Assembly: GCA_934364985.1 (NCBI GenBank)
Contig: CAKRMU010000007.1
Location: 1 to 64,000, forward strand
DNA length: 64,000 bases
Reading direction: 5' to 3'
DNA from: an uncultured Porphyromonas sp.
GTDB lineage: Bacteria; Bacteroidota; Bacteroidia; Bacteroidales; Porphyromonadaceae
Translations under genes and position numbers: made by a program
The notes under the pieces: generated by a model
Database searches by the model: none
Told to the model about the DNA's origin: nothing
The model's input: only the letters and a program-made list of their open reading frames with translations
Shown here: positions 45,208-53,717 of the stretch, one piece after another
How positions within the stretch are numbered: the stretch's first letter is position 1
Layout of the letters: each line of letters opens with the position of its first letter

Positions 45208-45789
45208 ATGAATAATAATAGTATAATCAATGCACTTAAGGCGGGAATGCTGACTATCACTTCAGCAACTATCGCCACAATAGCTACGCTATATTACCGC
45301 CGTAAGCACTCCATCCCTAAGAAGGCAGAGCCCATTTCGCCTTTCAGTATGGATGATTATTTAGGTAAGTGGTACGAAATTGCTCGTATCGATCATAGAT
45401 GGGAGCGTAACCTATCAAACACCACAGCCGAATACGATCTCGATGAAAAAGGCCAGATAGTAGTCACCAATAGGGGCTATAATTTCGTCAAAAACAAATG
45501 GGAAGAGTCGAAAGGTGTGGTACAGTTTATAGATAATCCTAATACCGGAGCCTTAGAAGTGAGCTACTTTGGACCTTTCTTTTCTGGGTATAATGTCGTG
45601 GCTGTCGAGGGTGACTATGACTATGCACTTGTCGTTGGTCGCGGACCAAGATACTGCTGGATACTATCTCGGACACCTTACATACCCGAGGGTGTGAGAG
45701 CTCGATTTATCCTTGAAGCCATGCGTATAGGGGTAGATGTCGATGCCCTCAACTGGATTGACCACGATGACGAAACCCAAGAAGCATAA
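45208..45789 (+). CDS. Bacterial lipocalin (Blc-like), membrane-anchored
   Basis: The 193-aa protein has the lipocalin start motif LGKWYEIARIDHRWER near residue 52, and the conserved C-terminal strands with YCWILSRTPYIPEGV. Instead of a lipobox, the N-terminus has an uncleaved-looking hydrophobic segment (MLTITSATIATIATLYY), so it is probably anchored in a membrane. Blc proteins bind lysophospholipids and fatty acids. The next gene starts 12 bp downstream. Confidence 0.9.
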   Translation: MNNNSIINALKAGMLTITSATIATIATLYYRRKHSIPKKAEPISPFSMDDYLGKWYEIARIDHRWERNLSNTTAEYDLDEKGQIVVTNRGYNFVKNKWEESKGVVQFIDNPNTGALEVSYFGPFFSGYNVVAVEGDYDYALVVGRGPRYCWILSRTPYIPEGVRARFILEAMRIGVDVDALNWIDHDDETQEA

Positions 45790-45801
45790 TCATTATTACC
45801 C

Positions 45802-46062
45802 ATGGATATCCTCCTTATAATCCTACTCGTCCTCCTCTTTTGGGTGGTATTTAGGTATCGCAATGCTCTTTCAGCAGTCTTTCAATTACGAAAAAACTAT
45901 AAAAAGGCTCGACGTAATGCTCAGGAAGAAGCTGAGCGATACGAAAAGGTACGTCGCCACACTCATCCTAAGCAAACCAGTGTAGAGATGATTGATGATG
46001 CTGCACTCGACCTTGACGGAGGGGAGTATGTAGATTACGAAGAAGTACACGATCATAAATAA
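45802..46062 (+). CDS. DUF4834-type small membrane protein
   Basis: The 86-aa protein has one N-terminal membrane helix (ILLIILLVLLFWVVFRY), a basic segment that may form a coiled coil (LRKNYKKARRNAQEEAERYEKVRR), and an acidic tail. Size and layout match DUF4834 proteins of Bacteroidota, of unknown function. It lies between the lipocalin (12 bp) and the copper chaperone-like gene (7 bp). Confidence 0.75.
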   Translation: MDILLIILLVLLFWVVFRYRNALSAVFQLRKNYKKARRNAQEEAERYEKVRRHTHPKQTSVEMIDDAALDLDGGEYVDYEEVHDHK

Positions 46063-46069
46063 GCAGTGT

Positions 46070-46282
46070 ATGAAAGAAGAGACTTTTAAGATAGAAGGTA
46101 TGATGTGCCAAGGGTGCGTTAAGACGGTAGAGAATGGGCTTAAAGCGACCAAAGGAGTCAAGTCTGTCTGTGCCGACTTATCTACTTCCACAGTGACGAT
46201 TACTTATGACGAGCAGTCTACATCCACCTCTGCTCTCTATAGTGTAGTGGAGGGATTAGGGTACAAGCTTCTCATCCCTTAA
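46070..46282 (+). CDS. copZ: Heavy-metal-associated domain protein (CopZ-like)
   Basis: The 70-aa protein is a single HMA domain with the metal-binding loop GMMCQGC (CxxC) and a ferredoxin-like fold pattern. It probably delivers Cu(I) to the P-type ATPase encoded 313 bp downstream, whose own N-terminal HMA domain is similar. A repeat element (copy H) lies between the two. Mercury or zinc handling is the alternative. Confidence 0.87.
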   Translation: MKEETFKIEGMMCQGCVKTVENGLKATKGVKSVCADLSTSTVTITYDEQSTSTSALYSVVEGLGYKLLIP

Positions 46283-46439
46283 TGCAATAACCCTATTTGA
46301 GTTTATGGCACACCACCACAGCCAAATACAAAGAGACTCCCACGAAAGGTGGAAAGCAGAAAGTGGTAGTCGCGTATTACTGAAATAGATGTATGTGATA
46401 AGTGTCTACCTAAAAGGTAATACAGGGATAAGCGATAGC

Positions 46440-46499
46440 GGATACCCGAAATACGTCTCGACGGATATTTGATACAGTCGAAGCGTATTTCGGGTATTT
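46440..46499. repeat. 60-bp three-core palindromic element, copy H
   Basis: Cores GGATACCCGAAATAC, GGATATTTGATACAG, GTATTTCGGGTATTT; spacers GTCTCGAC and TCGAAGC (7 bp). Core 1 and the inverse of core 3 share CCCGAAATAC exactly, a variant found in no other copy, so the two arms changed together. It lies within the 313-bp copZ-copA gap; a 27-codon ORF at 46305-46388 is also there but is judged random. Confidence 0.88.
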
Positions 46500-46595
46500 T
46501 TTATGGTAGTTACTCATAATATTTCCAAGTATGATACCACTCTATCAATATAGAGTACATAATAAGATTACGTCCATTAGCATAATAAAAGCAAT

Positions 46596-48785
46596 ATGAT
46601 CGTCGAAAAAAATTACACGGTACTCGGCATGATGTGTGCTGGTTGTGTCGCAACTGTCGAGCGAGCATTGAAGAATACAAAAGGGGTAGAGTACGCGAGT
46701 GTCAATCTCCTTGAGGGTCGCTCGGTAGTCCGTTTTGATGATAGCGTCACGTCTTCACAAGTACTTCAGAAAGTGATACATAACATTGGGTACGAACTTC
46801 TTACGGACGAAAGCACACACGTCCGTGATACTAAGCGAGATGCTATTGAGACTACGGCTTTGAGAAAATTGAGGATAAAGCTTGTCGTCACTGCCCTTTT
46901 AGCACTTACGATGATGGGCATCGGGATGTGGGGAATGTCGTGGGGCATTGCTAAAGAATGGGTACTCAATATCAATCTAATAGTATCTGCTGTTATCCTA
47001 ATATGGTCGGCTAGTGATTACCACCTCAGAGCTTGGCGACAATTGAGACACCACACGTTCACGATGGATACCCTCATCAGTATGAGTACCTCAGTGGCAT
47101 TCGTCTTCAGCTTTGTGCGGTATATCGTCTTGGGAATACCTGAAGAGGGCGATCTTTTCGGCAATAGTTACTTTGACGTTGTGGGGATGATTGTCACTTT
47201 TGTACTACTCGGGAGGTACATCGAAGAGCGGGCTAAGCACCGCACCAATGAGGCTCGGCGTCAGTTGATGTCCCTAACTCCTGAAACGGCGATTGTAGAG
47301 AAAGATGGCAATTGGGTCGAATGCTCAGTGGCTGAGATCGGTGTGGGCGATAGGATAAGGTTACGTCAGGGGGATCGTCTTCCCGTTGATGGCACCCTTG
47401 AAGCCCCTGGTGCTTTTGACGAGAGTAGTATCACAGGCGAAGCATTGCCTGTGGAGAAAGCTAAGGGCGACATGGTATTCTCGGGAACGATATCCGTAGG
47501 GCAAGCCACTACGATGTCCGCTATCAAGGTGGGTGATGAGACACTTTTAGGACAAGTCATTGAGGCTGTTACCAATGCCCAAGCCTCGAAAGCTCCTATC
47601 CAGAGGATTGCAGACAAGGTGGCAAGTATATTCGTCCCTGCTATTCTTTTGGTGTCACTTCTCACGCTCGTGCTATGGGGGATAAATGGAGGCACAGACC
47701 CATGGCTCCACGGCATTTATTTTGCTATTAGCGTCCTCGTTATTGCCTGCCCGTGTGCCTTAGGATTGGCAACCCCCACGGCGATTACCGTAGCTATGGG
47801 CAAGGCGTCCACTATCGGGTTACTGATTAAAGACGCGACCGCACTAGAGCAATTGGGCAACGTCACTGATGTGATTTTTGACAAAACAGGTACCCTTACT
47901 GAGGGACATCCGAACATCGTTGATGAGTATTGGGCTGAGCATACGCCCCAAGTAGAGGCACTTTTAGTGCGGGCTGAGCAGATGAGTAGCCACCCTCTAT
48001 CCTCAGCGGTTAGCACTCACTACTCATCACTTAATAGTGATGCTACCCCTACGAATCTTATGGAAATCCCCGGGAATGGTCTCTACTTCGAGTACCATGA
48101 CACTGCCTACCGAATAGGCAAAGAAGCCTTTACGTGGAGTGCCGGAAGTCCTGATGCCGACCGTTTAAGTCACGCATATCCACATGGCACTATTATTTAC
48201 TACGCGAGCGATGACAAGCTCATTGCGGTCTTTGTTATTGAGGATAAGATAAGGGCTGATGTACCGAAAGCAATTGACGAGCTCAAGGAGAAGCACCACG
48301 TACAGGTACATTTACTATCGGGAGATAGCGAAAGTCGAGCCACAGCATTTGCCCATGAAGCCCATATCTCCAACGTCAAAGGCGGACTGACACCCCTCAA
48401 TAAGCAAACGTACATACATGACTTACAAAAGGCCGGGCACGTCGTCGCCATGGTCGGAGATGGCATCAACGATTCGCCGGCCCTTGCCTCAGCCGACCTT
48501 AGTATAGCCATCGGTAGTGGCAGTGATATCGCTTCAGAGGTCGCACAAGTGACTACGCTCACGGGGTCTCCCTACACCATCTCCAATGCTATCTCATTAT
48601 CCAAACGAACCACCAACGTCATCCGACAAAATTTCTTTTGGGCATTTTTCTACAACATATTGGCTGTACCTATCGCCGCAGGGCTATTCTACCCCACCCT
48701 TTTTGTCAACCCGATGATTGCAGCGGCGGCTATGGCTTTTAGCTCAGTGACAGTTGTACTAAATAGCCTTCGCTTACGTAAATGA
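46596..48785 (+). CDS. copA: Copper-exporting P-type ATPase
   Basis: The 729-aa P1B-type ATPase exports Cu(I) across the inner membrane. In order: N-terminal HMA domain (GMMCAGC), eight predicted membrane helices, the actuator loop (SSITGEALPVEK), the CPC metal site in IACPCALGLATPTAI, phosphorylation motif DKTGTLTEG, and hinge GDGINDSPALASADL. The HP of the nucleotide domain lies in SSHPLSSAV. No CopY/CueR-like regulator is visible nearby. No -7 consensus is seen upstream, so it may share the copZ transcript. Confidence 0.95.
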   Translation: MIVEKNYTVLGMMCAGCVATVERALKNTKGVEYASVNLLEGRSVVRFDDSVTSSQVLQKVIHNIGYELLTDESTHVRDTKRDAIETTALRKLRIKLVVTALLALTMMGIGMWGMSWGIAKEWVLNINLIVSAVILIWSASDYHLRAWRQLRHHTFTMDTLISMSTSVAFVFSFVRYIVLGIPEEGDLFGNSYFDVVGMIVTFVLLGRYIEERAKHRTNEARRQLMSLTPETAIVEKDGNWVECSVAEIGVGDRIRLRQGDRLPVDGTLEAPGAFDESSITGEALPVEKAKGDMVFSGTISVGQATTMSAIKVGDETLLGQVIEAVTNAQASKAPIQRIADKVASIFVPAILLVSLLTLVLWGINGGTDPWLHGIYFAISVLVIACPCALGLATPTAITVAMGKASTIGLLIKDATALEQLGNVTDVIFDKTGTLTEGHPNIVDEYWAEHTPQVEALLVRAEQMSSHPLSSAVSTHYSSLNSDATPTNLMEIPGNGLYFEYHDTAYRIGKEAFTWSAGSPDADRLSHAYPHGTIIYYASDDKLIAVFVIEDKIRADVPKAIDELKEKHHVQVHLLSGDSESRATAFAHEAHISNVKGGLTPLNKQTYIHDLQKAGHVVAMVGDGINDSPALASADLSIAIGSGSDIASEVAQVTTLTGSPYTISNAISLSKRTTNVIRQNFFWAFFYNILAVPIAAGLFYPTLFVNPMIAAAAMAFSSVTVVLNSLRLRK

Positions 48786-48834
48786 AACTGATCCCATAGA
48801 GAGGGACTACAGCATAACCACTATTAGCGACAGA

Positions 48835-48895
48835 GGATTCCCTAAATACGCGAAGACGAATACCTGGTATTTGTCCTTGCGTATTTAGGGAATCC
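48835..48895. repeat. 61-bp three-core palindromic element, copy I
   Basis: Cores GGATTCCCTAAATAC, GAATACCTGGTATTT, GTATTTAGGGAATCC; spacers GCGAAGAC and GTCCTTGC. Core 3 is the perfect reverse complement of core 1 (15 of 15), although this sequence differs from all other copies, and the spacers are inverse at 6 of 8. It lies 49 bp beyond copA. The rest of the gap 48896-49189 shows no gene; a CACCTTTG at 49132-49139 is a near-consensus -7 box. Confidence 0.92.
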
Positions 48896-49189
48896 GTTTA
48901 GGCGAATACAAGACATACACTTCAGCATTCTTTAACTGAACGAGTATTGGGCATTCAGGGATCCTTTGTAGTGGTATTGACTCCACGCGTTTTGTAAAGC
49001 ATAATTTCGCCTCTAATTGGTGCCTTTTTCGTCAGCACATAGGTGCATTTTCGCTCATTTACCTACCAATATGTAATAATTAGGGATCCAAATACCCTAA
49101 AATAGTGATACCATACGTTGTCAGAACTTCGCACCTTTGCAGTGTTAGTTTTGAATGAAATATAGATACCTTGAATAAGGAATCTTTGT

Positions 49190-49336
49190 AGAGAAAGTGA
49201 GTTTCTCTATTAGAGACTTTGCAGAATGCCTCAGCCACCGCCCGCCGAGGGAGAGGGCACTTAAAGCGTAATAGTATTACAATCGGATCCGTACCATAAA
49301 AAGGGGCAGAGTGGATGAGGCATGACGCAAGGCTCT
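49190..49336 (+). ncRNA. Candidate structured 5' leader RNA of the TonB/PepSY locus
   Basis: A GC-rich island in an A/T-rich gap just before the first gene can fold into one long domain. The pairs are AGAG/CTCT (49212-49215 with 49333-49336), CTTTGC/GCAAGG (49217-49222 with 49327-49332), an AGA/GAC internal loop, ATGCCTCA/TGAGGCAT (49226-49233 with 49316-49323), and CCAC/GTGG (49235-49238 with 49311-49314). Two small hairpins (GCCC/GGGC, GTAAT/ATTAC) lie inside, and AGAGAAA/TTTCTCT (49190-49208) just before. The domain ends 16 nt before the ATG. It matches no riboswitch consensus I can recall; the B12 box is absent. Confidence 0.5.
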
Positions 49337-49352
49337 AAAACGTAATTTGTAA

Positions 49353-49955
49353 ATGAAGATGAAAAAGATTGAAAATGTAATGCGGAGGATGTCCGTACTC
49401 GTATTGTGTTTGGTAGCATTATCCGCCTGCCAAAAAGGCAATAACAAAAATAGCGATGAGGAGACGTCGGGTGAGACCTCATCGATAACAGTAGATCAAG
49501 TACTATCTACTCCTGACGATTATATTGGTCAGACAATTACTCTTCAGGGCGTTTGCACCCACATCTGCAAGCATGGTGGCTGTAAACTTTTTTTGATGGG
49601 GAGCGATGACGACCACACGATAAGGGTGGATGCAGGCGAAGCTATAGGTAGCTTCCCTACTGACGTAGTAAATAACTTAGTAGAGATCGAGGGCAAACTT
49701 GTCGAGGAGCGTATAGACGAAGCTTATTTAGCTAAGTGGGAAAGCGAACTCAAAGAGGAGCTATCCAAGGAGCATGGCAACGAGAACGAAAGCGGATGTG
49801 CGGCCGATATGAAAGCTAATTCGGAGGCTATGGCAAATAGCGTAGCTGAGCGAATCGCAAACTTTAGAGCACGTATCGCTGAGCGCTCTGAGCGTGAGGG
49901 TAAAGCCTATGTCAGTATCTATCACGTAGAAGCTGATAGATATAAAGTTCTCTAA
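49353..49955 (+). CDS. OB-fold-like lipoprotein with Cys/His motif
   Basis: The 200-aa lipoprotein (lipobox SAC, Cys ~26) has an OB-like domain (residues ~45-110: DYIGQTITLQGVCTHICKH to EIEGKLVEE). The Cys/His cluster CTHICKHGGC could bind metal. The C-terminal half is helical and charged with one more Cys. It starts the ten-gene locus and is 8 bp from the PepSY-type gene. Similar proteins accompany PepSY/TonB genes in Bacteroidota, from memory; the function is not known. Confidence 0.75.
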   Translation: MKMKKIENVMRRMSVLVLCLVALSACQKGNNKNSDEETSGETSSITVDQVLSTPDDYIGQTITLQGVCTHICKHGGCKLFLMGSDDDHTIRVDAGEAIGSFPTDVVNNLVEIEGKLVEERIDEAYLAKWESELKEELSKEHGNENESGCAADMKANSEAMANSVAERIANFRARIAERSEREGKAYVSIYHVEADRYKVL

Positions 49956-49963
49956 ATTACGAT

Positions 49964-50551
49964 ATGACAAGACGGTGTGATAAAATAGCTTCTACTTCTT
50001 TTGTAAGGAGGTGTCGGTGGGTTCACCGGCACTTCTCTTTCTTTTTTGCCGGGATCGTAGTCATCTATGCCTTATCGGGCATATTGATGAATCATAGTAA
50101 AGACATCAATCCGCACTATTCCGCAAAAAGGATGATCCTACAAAATGCTGTGAAGGACACCCCTAAGACAAAAACAGCTGTGGGGGAGCAAGAAATTGTG
50201 AAGCTACTAAAGCAAATTGGCGAAGAAGACAATTATACCAAACATTATTACCCCGATGACCACACGGTAAGGGTATTTCTAAAAGGTGGTTCATCACTTG
50301 AGGTAGATCTAAATACAGGTACTGCCATCTATGATCAGCTACGCAAACGCCCTTTATTGAGCGACTTCGTTCGACTACATTACAACCCTAATAAGTGGTG
50401 GACTTACTTCTCAGATGCTTTTGCCATCGCACTAATAGTCATCACCATCACAGGTTTATGCATATCTAAAGGCAAAAAAGGGCTTTGGGGCATAGGGGGT
50501 ATTGAGCTTTTAGCCGGCATACTTGTCCCAATCCTATTTCTGTTGCTATGA
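49964..50551 (+). CDS. PepSY-associated membrane protein
   Basis: The 195-aa inner-membrane protein has three hydrophobic helices (SFFFAGIVVIYALSGILM, YFSDAFAIALIVITITGL, IELLAGILVPILFLLL). A periplasmic PepSY-like segment lies between the first two. Such proteins often go with TonB-dependent receptors for iron or siderophores and may transfer or reduce the ligand; the B. thetaiotaomicron Xus system has a comparable member. The stop overlaps the receptor start by 4 bp, so the two are translationally coupled. Confidence 0.78.
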   Translation: MTRRCDKIASTSFVRRCRWVHRHFSFFFAGIVVIYALSGILMNHSKDINPHYSAKRMILQNAVKDTPKTKTAVGEQEIVKLLKQIGEEDNYTKHYYPDDHTVRVFLKGGSSLEVDLNTGTAIYDQLRKRPLLSDFVRLHYNPNKWWTYFSDAFAIALIVITITGLCISKGKKGLWGIGGIELLAGILVPILFLLL

Positions 50552-53349
50552 GAGTAAGACTCTTAACGCTTATTCTATTTCTATTCCCCACTTACGCAAT
50601 ATCTCAGAGCATTACTCCATCTGAGATACGCGTGGTGCTATCGGTGTGTGATGCCGACTCCAAGGAACCGCTCATAGGGGCACCTATAAAAATGGAGAGG
50701 GGAGAGAGTAAATACACTGGTGCCACCAACGCAAAAGGGCAGATAACATTTACGCCGAAAGCTATAGGCACTTATCAAGTGCAGGCTGCCTACATAGGGT
50801 ATGACAAAAAAGTGGAGACCATAAAAGTCAATCCTGGAGCTCAAGAGTTTGTGATATACCTAAAAAGCTCCACTAATGAGCTACAAGAAGTAGTGGTCAC
50901 AGCGACCTCGTCAAGAGGAATGACCAGCTCCTCAAAGATTGGCAAAGAGGCTATGACCCACCTCCAGCCCTCAAGCATTGGCGACCTTTTAGAGCTTTTG
51001 CCAGGAGGTTTCTCATCAGATCCACAACTGACAACGCCCGATATCATCAGACTTCGAGAGGCGACTCTACCGATCATTGGCCAGCATAATATGCTACCGA
51101 GGGTCAATCAATCCAACTATAATACCTCATCTATGGGTACCGTCTTTATGATTGATGGTGTACCAATTAAGGCAGATGCGAACCTCGAAGGGATGTATGG
51201 CAATAACTACGATTATAAGGAACGTATCAATATAAATTCGGGTGTAGATATGCGCTCTATCGCGACCGATGACGTGGAGAGCGTGGAAGTGGTGCGGGGT
51301 ATTCCCTCAGTAGAGCATTCCGACCTTACAAGTGGGCTGATAAAAGTTAAGCGTAAACAATGGACAGACGAGATGAATGCCCGCTTCAAGTCAGATATGA
51401 GTAGCAAACTCTTTTACCTATCTAAAGGGGTAACGCTACCAAAAAGTCCGATGAATATCATTGGAAGTATCGGCTATCTAAGTGCCTACTCTGACCCGAG
51501 AAGTGTGCGTGAATGCTATGAGCGACTGACTGGTTCGGTACGAATCGTAGGCAATTATGCCCTACCACAAGGTAAGCTTAATACGATGTCAAGTGTCGAC
51601 TATACAGGTACTATTGACGACAGAAAAAGAGACCAAGATCTGGATTTCACCCCCAACGATAGTTATAAGGCGGACTACCATCGCCTGTCTTTGTCACAAA
51701 CGATTGGCTATACTCCCACTCCCAACAAGTGGCTTTCGGCTCTCGACCTAACGCTATCCATTTCCCACACGTGGGATAAGACGATTATCTCAAAGGACAT
51801 AGTGATGAATAGGGATACCCCCTATCTGACCTCAAAAGAAGAGGGAGAGTTTGAGGGGAAGTACTATCCACGAAATTACATTGCTCACCATACGGTAGAT
51901 AGCAGACCCCTCTACCTATATGCCAAGATAAAGGGAAGCAGCCACTTTGACAGCGATTGGGCGGAGCAAAAAATGATATATGGCTCGACCTATACCTACA
52001 GCAAAAACTTAGGTAAAGGAGCTATATTTGACTTAGATAAGCCTTTATTTTGGCTGTCCACGACACGACCTCGCTCCTTTGATGACGTACCAGGAAAGAG
52101 CGTCGTGTCGCTATTTATTGAGGACAATATCACTATCCCCATTGCACAGCACCGCATTACGCTAATGGCAGGTGCCGTAAGCAATCAGCTCTTAGGGCTA
52201 TCGCCCGAATACACAATGTATGGTAAATGGTACACAGACATTCGCACTAACCTCAGGTGGAGTGTCGCTCCAATCCTCATCAAAGGGCAACCTCTCAGCA
52301 TACAATTGCTCGCAGGCATCGGAAGCCTTAGTATGTTTCCCTCAATGGAGCAACTATTTCCCGACACCATATACGACGACTTCGTAGAGCTGAATTACTA
52401 CCACATTAATCCGGCCTATAGACTTGTTTACATGCGGACCTACATTTATCACCCCAATAATGCCGACCTTAAACCTGCCCATAACCTAAAGATGGAGCTA
52501 CGAAGTGATATCGACTACGCAGGGTATTCAGGATCCGTCACCTGGTTTTATGAGACAATGAAAGATGGTTTTCGGAAAGACACCGAGCTTAAGATCGCTT
52601 CTTTCAAATCTTATGACCCCAAATCAGTTCCCGTTGGGAGCGTAACCGCTAAGCCCCAAATTGAGGACTTCACATACACAGATAGTAAAGACTTCCGCTT
52701 CTTAATCCGAGATACGAATGGAAGTGAGACTACAAAAATGGGTGTGGAGTGGGTACTTAGCACCCCGAGATACCGGCTATTCAATACCCGTATTACCCTC
52801 ACTGGGGCATGGTTTCGTACCATATATCGCAACAGCTTACCCCAGTATGAGCGTCCCCGAGCAGTGATAGGTGGCAAAGAGGTGGGGTACGTCGGCGTCT
52901 ACCAAGACAACGAAATTCTTGTGCGAGAGCTACTAAATACCGACCTTAGATTTGATAGTTATCTCCCCAAAATAGCCTTAGGCGTTTCATTTTCTTTACA
53001 GTCAAACTGGTTCTCCTCCTCCCAAAAGAAGCCCATTTCTATCTATCCCGATCACTATGTATCTCTGGAAGATGGTAAGACGTATTCCTACGATGAGCAA
53101 CACAAAAAAGACGCATATCTCCAGTGGCTTAAGCGAGATTACAACGACAGTTTTTTTGAGAAATACATGGTGCCATTTATGATGATCACCAATCTTAAAG
53201 CCACAAAACGACTCTTCGAAAATAGACTTCAAGTAGCCCTTTTTGTCAATAAAATCTTTGACTACGCCCCTGATATCAAGCGAAATGGATACGTGATTAG
53301 GCGTAACCAATACCCCTATTTCGGAATGGAATTAATGCTGACTCTATGA
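50548..53349 (+). CDS. TonB-dependent outer-membrane receptor
   Basis: The 933-aa protein has a signal peptide (cleavage near ISQS), a CarboxypepD_reg-like domain (residues ~27-110), a plug domain (ELQEVVVTATSS onward, with FMIDGVPI and VESVEVVRG), and a large beta-barrel ending in the aromatic-type C-terminus YFGMELMLTL. It imports a ligand using TonB energy. There is no SusD partner, so a glycan is unlikely; the PepSY and OB-lipoprotein neighbours favour a metal, heme or metallophore. The substrate is not identified. Confidence 0.93.
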   Translation: MRVRLLTLILFLFPTYAISQSITPSEIRVVLSVCDADSKEPLIGAPIKMERGESKYTGATNAKGQITFTPKAIGTYQVQAAYIGYDKKVETIKVNPGAQEFVIYLKSSTNELQEVVVTATSSRGMTSSSKIGKEAMTHLQPSSIGDLLELLPGGFSSDPQLTTPDIIRLREATLPIIGQHNMLPRVNQSNYNTSSMGTVFMIDGVPIKADANLEGMYGNNYDYKERININSGVDMRSIATDDVESVEVVRGIPSVEHSDLTSGLIKVKRKQWTDEMNARFKSDMSSKLFYLSKGVTLPKSPMNIIGSIGYLSAYSDPRSVRECYERLTGSVRIVGNYALPQGKLNTMSSVDYTGTIDDRKRDQDLDFTPNDSYKADYHRLSLSQTIGYTPTPNKWLSALDLTLSISHTWDKTIISKDIVMNRDTPYLTSKEEGEFEGKYYPRNYIAHHTVDSRPLYLYAKIKGSSHFDSDWAEQKMIYGSTYTYSKNLGKGAIFDLDKPLFWLSTTRPRSFDDVPGKSVVSLFIEDNITIPIAQHRITLMAGAVSNQLLGLSPEYTMYGKWYTDIRTNLRWSVAPILIKGQPLSIQLLAGIGSLSMFPSMEQLFPDTIYDDFVELNYYHINPAYRLVYMRTYIYHPNNADLKPAHNLKMELRSDIDYAGYSGSVTWFYETMKDGFRKDTELKIASFKSYDPKSVPVGSVTAKPQIEDFTYTDSKDFRFLIRDTNGSETTKMGVEWVLSTPRYRLFNTRITLTGAWFRTIYRNSLPQYERPRAVIGGKEVGYVGVYQDNEILVRELLNTDLRFDSYLPKIALGVSFSLQSNWFSSSQKKPISIYPDHYVSLEDGKTYSYDEQHKKDAYLQWLKRDYNDSFFEKYMVPFMMITNLKATKRLFENRLQVALFVNKIFDYAPDIKRNGYVIRRNQYPYFGMELMLTL

Positions 53350-53717
53350 AAAAGTATACTGCATATATTGCCTTGTTCATCATCGCTATCGGCTTCATTG
53401 GTTGTACGCATATCGAGCACGCGGAAGTGATGTGTAGCGTCACTTTAGAGCTAATACCCCCAACGACAGATCGGATAATTGAGGAGAGCTACGTCATTAC
53501 TTACGAGAATCATAATACCCGTATGGAGACAAAAAAGGTATTGGTCAACAGCCATGTGTACTCCGAAGATCTCCTTAAGGGACTATACAATGTAATGATT
53601 GACGGAACTATAATATTGGAGTCGGGAAAACGCGTATGGGTAAGAGGCGGAAAGCGTGATCTAATGTTTCTGGATACCCAAATTACTTGTCCTATTGAGA
53701 TGAAAGAGATGCCATGA
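53346..53717 (+). CDS. Small lipoprotein of the TonB/PepSY locus
   Basis: The 123-aa lipoprotein (lipobox IGC, Cys ~20) is predicted to be all-beta after the signal. It overlaps both neighbours by 4 bp, so it belongs firmly to the operon. I recognise no domain. The pattern of strands (VTLELIPP, LLKGLYNVMIDGTIILESG) recalls the N-terminal part of the two DUF4876-like lipoproteins downstream, so it may be a reduced relative. Confidence 0.7.
   Translation: MKKYTAYIALFIIAIGFIGCTHIEHAEVMCSVTLELIPPTTDRIIEESYVITYENHNTRMETKKVLVNSHVYSEDLLKGLYNVMIDGTIILESGKRVWVRGGKRDLMFLDTQITCPIEMKEMP

Noticed and set aside
46305-46388. 27-codon His-rich ORF (MAHHHSQIQRD) between copZ and copA
   Set aside because: A metal-related peptide was tempting, but it has no promoter or spacing support, only three adjacent His, and lies in non-conserved-looking sequence beside a repeat.
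49190-49336. Cobalamin riboswitch upstream of the TonB locus
   Set aside because: TonB receptors of Bacteroidota often have one, but neither the B12 box nor the conserved core segments can be found, and the domain is shorter than the usual ~200 nt.
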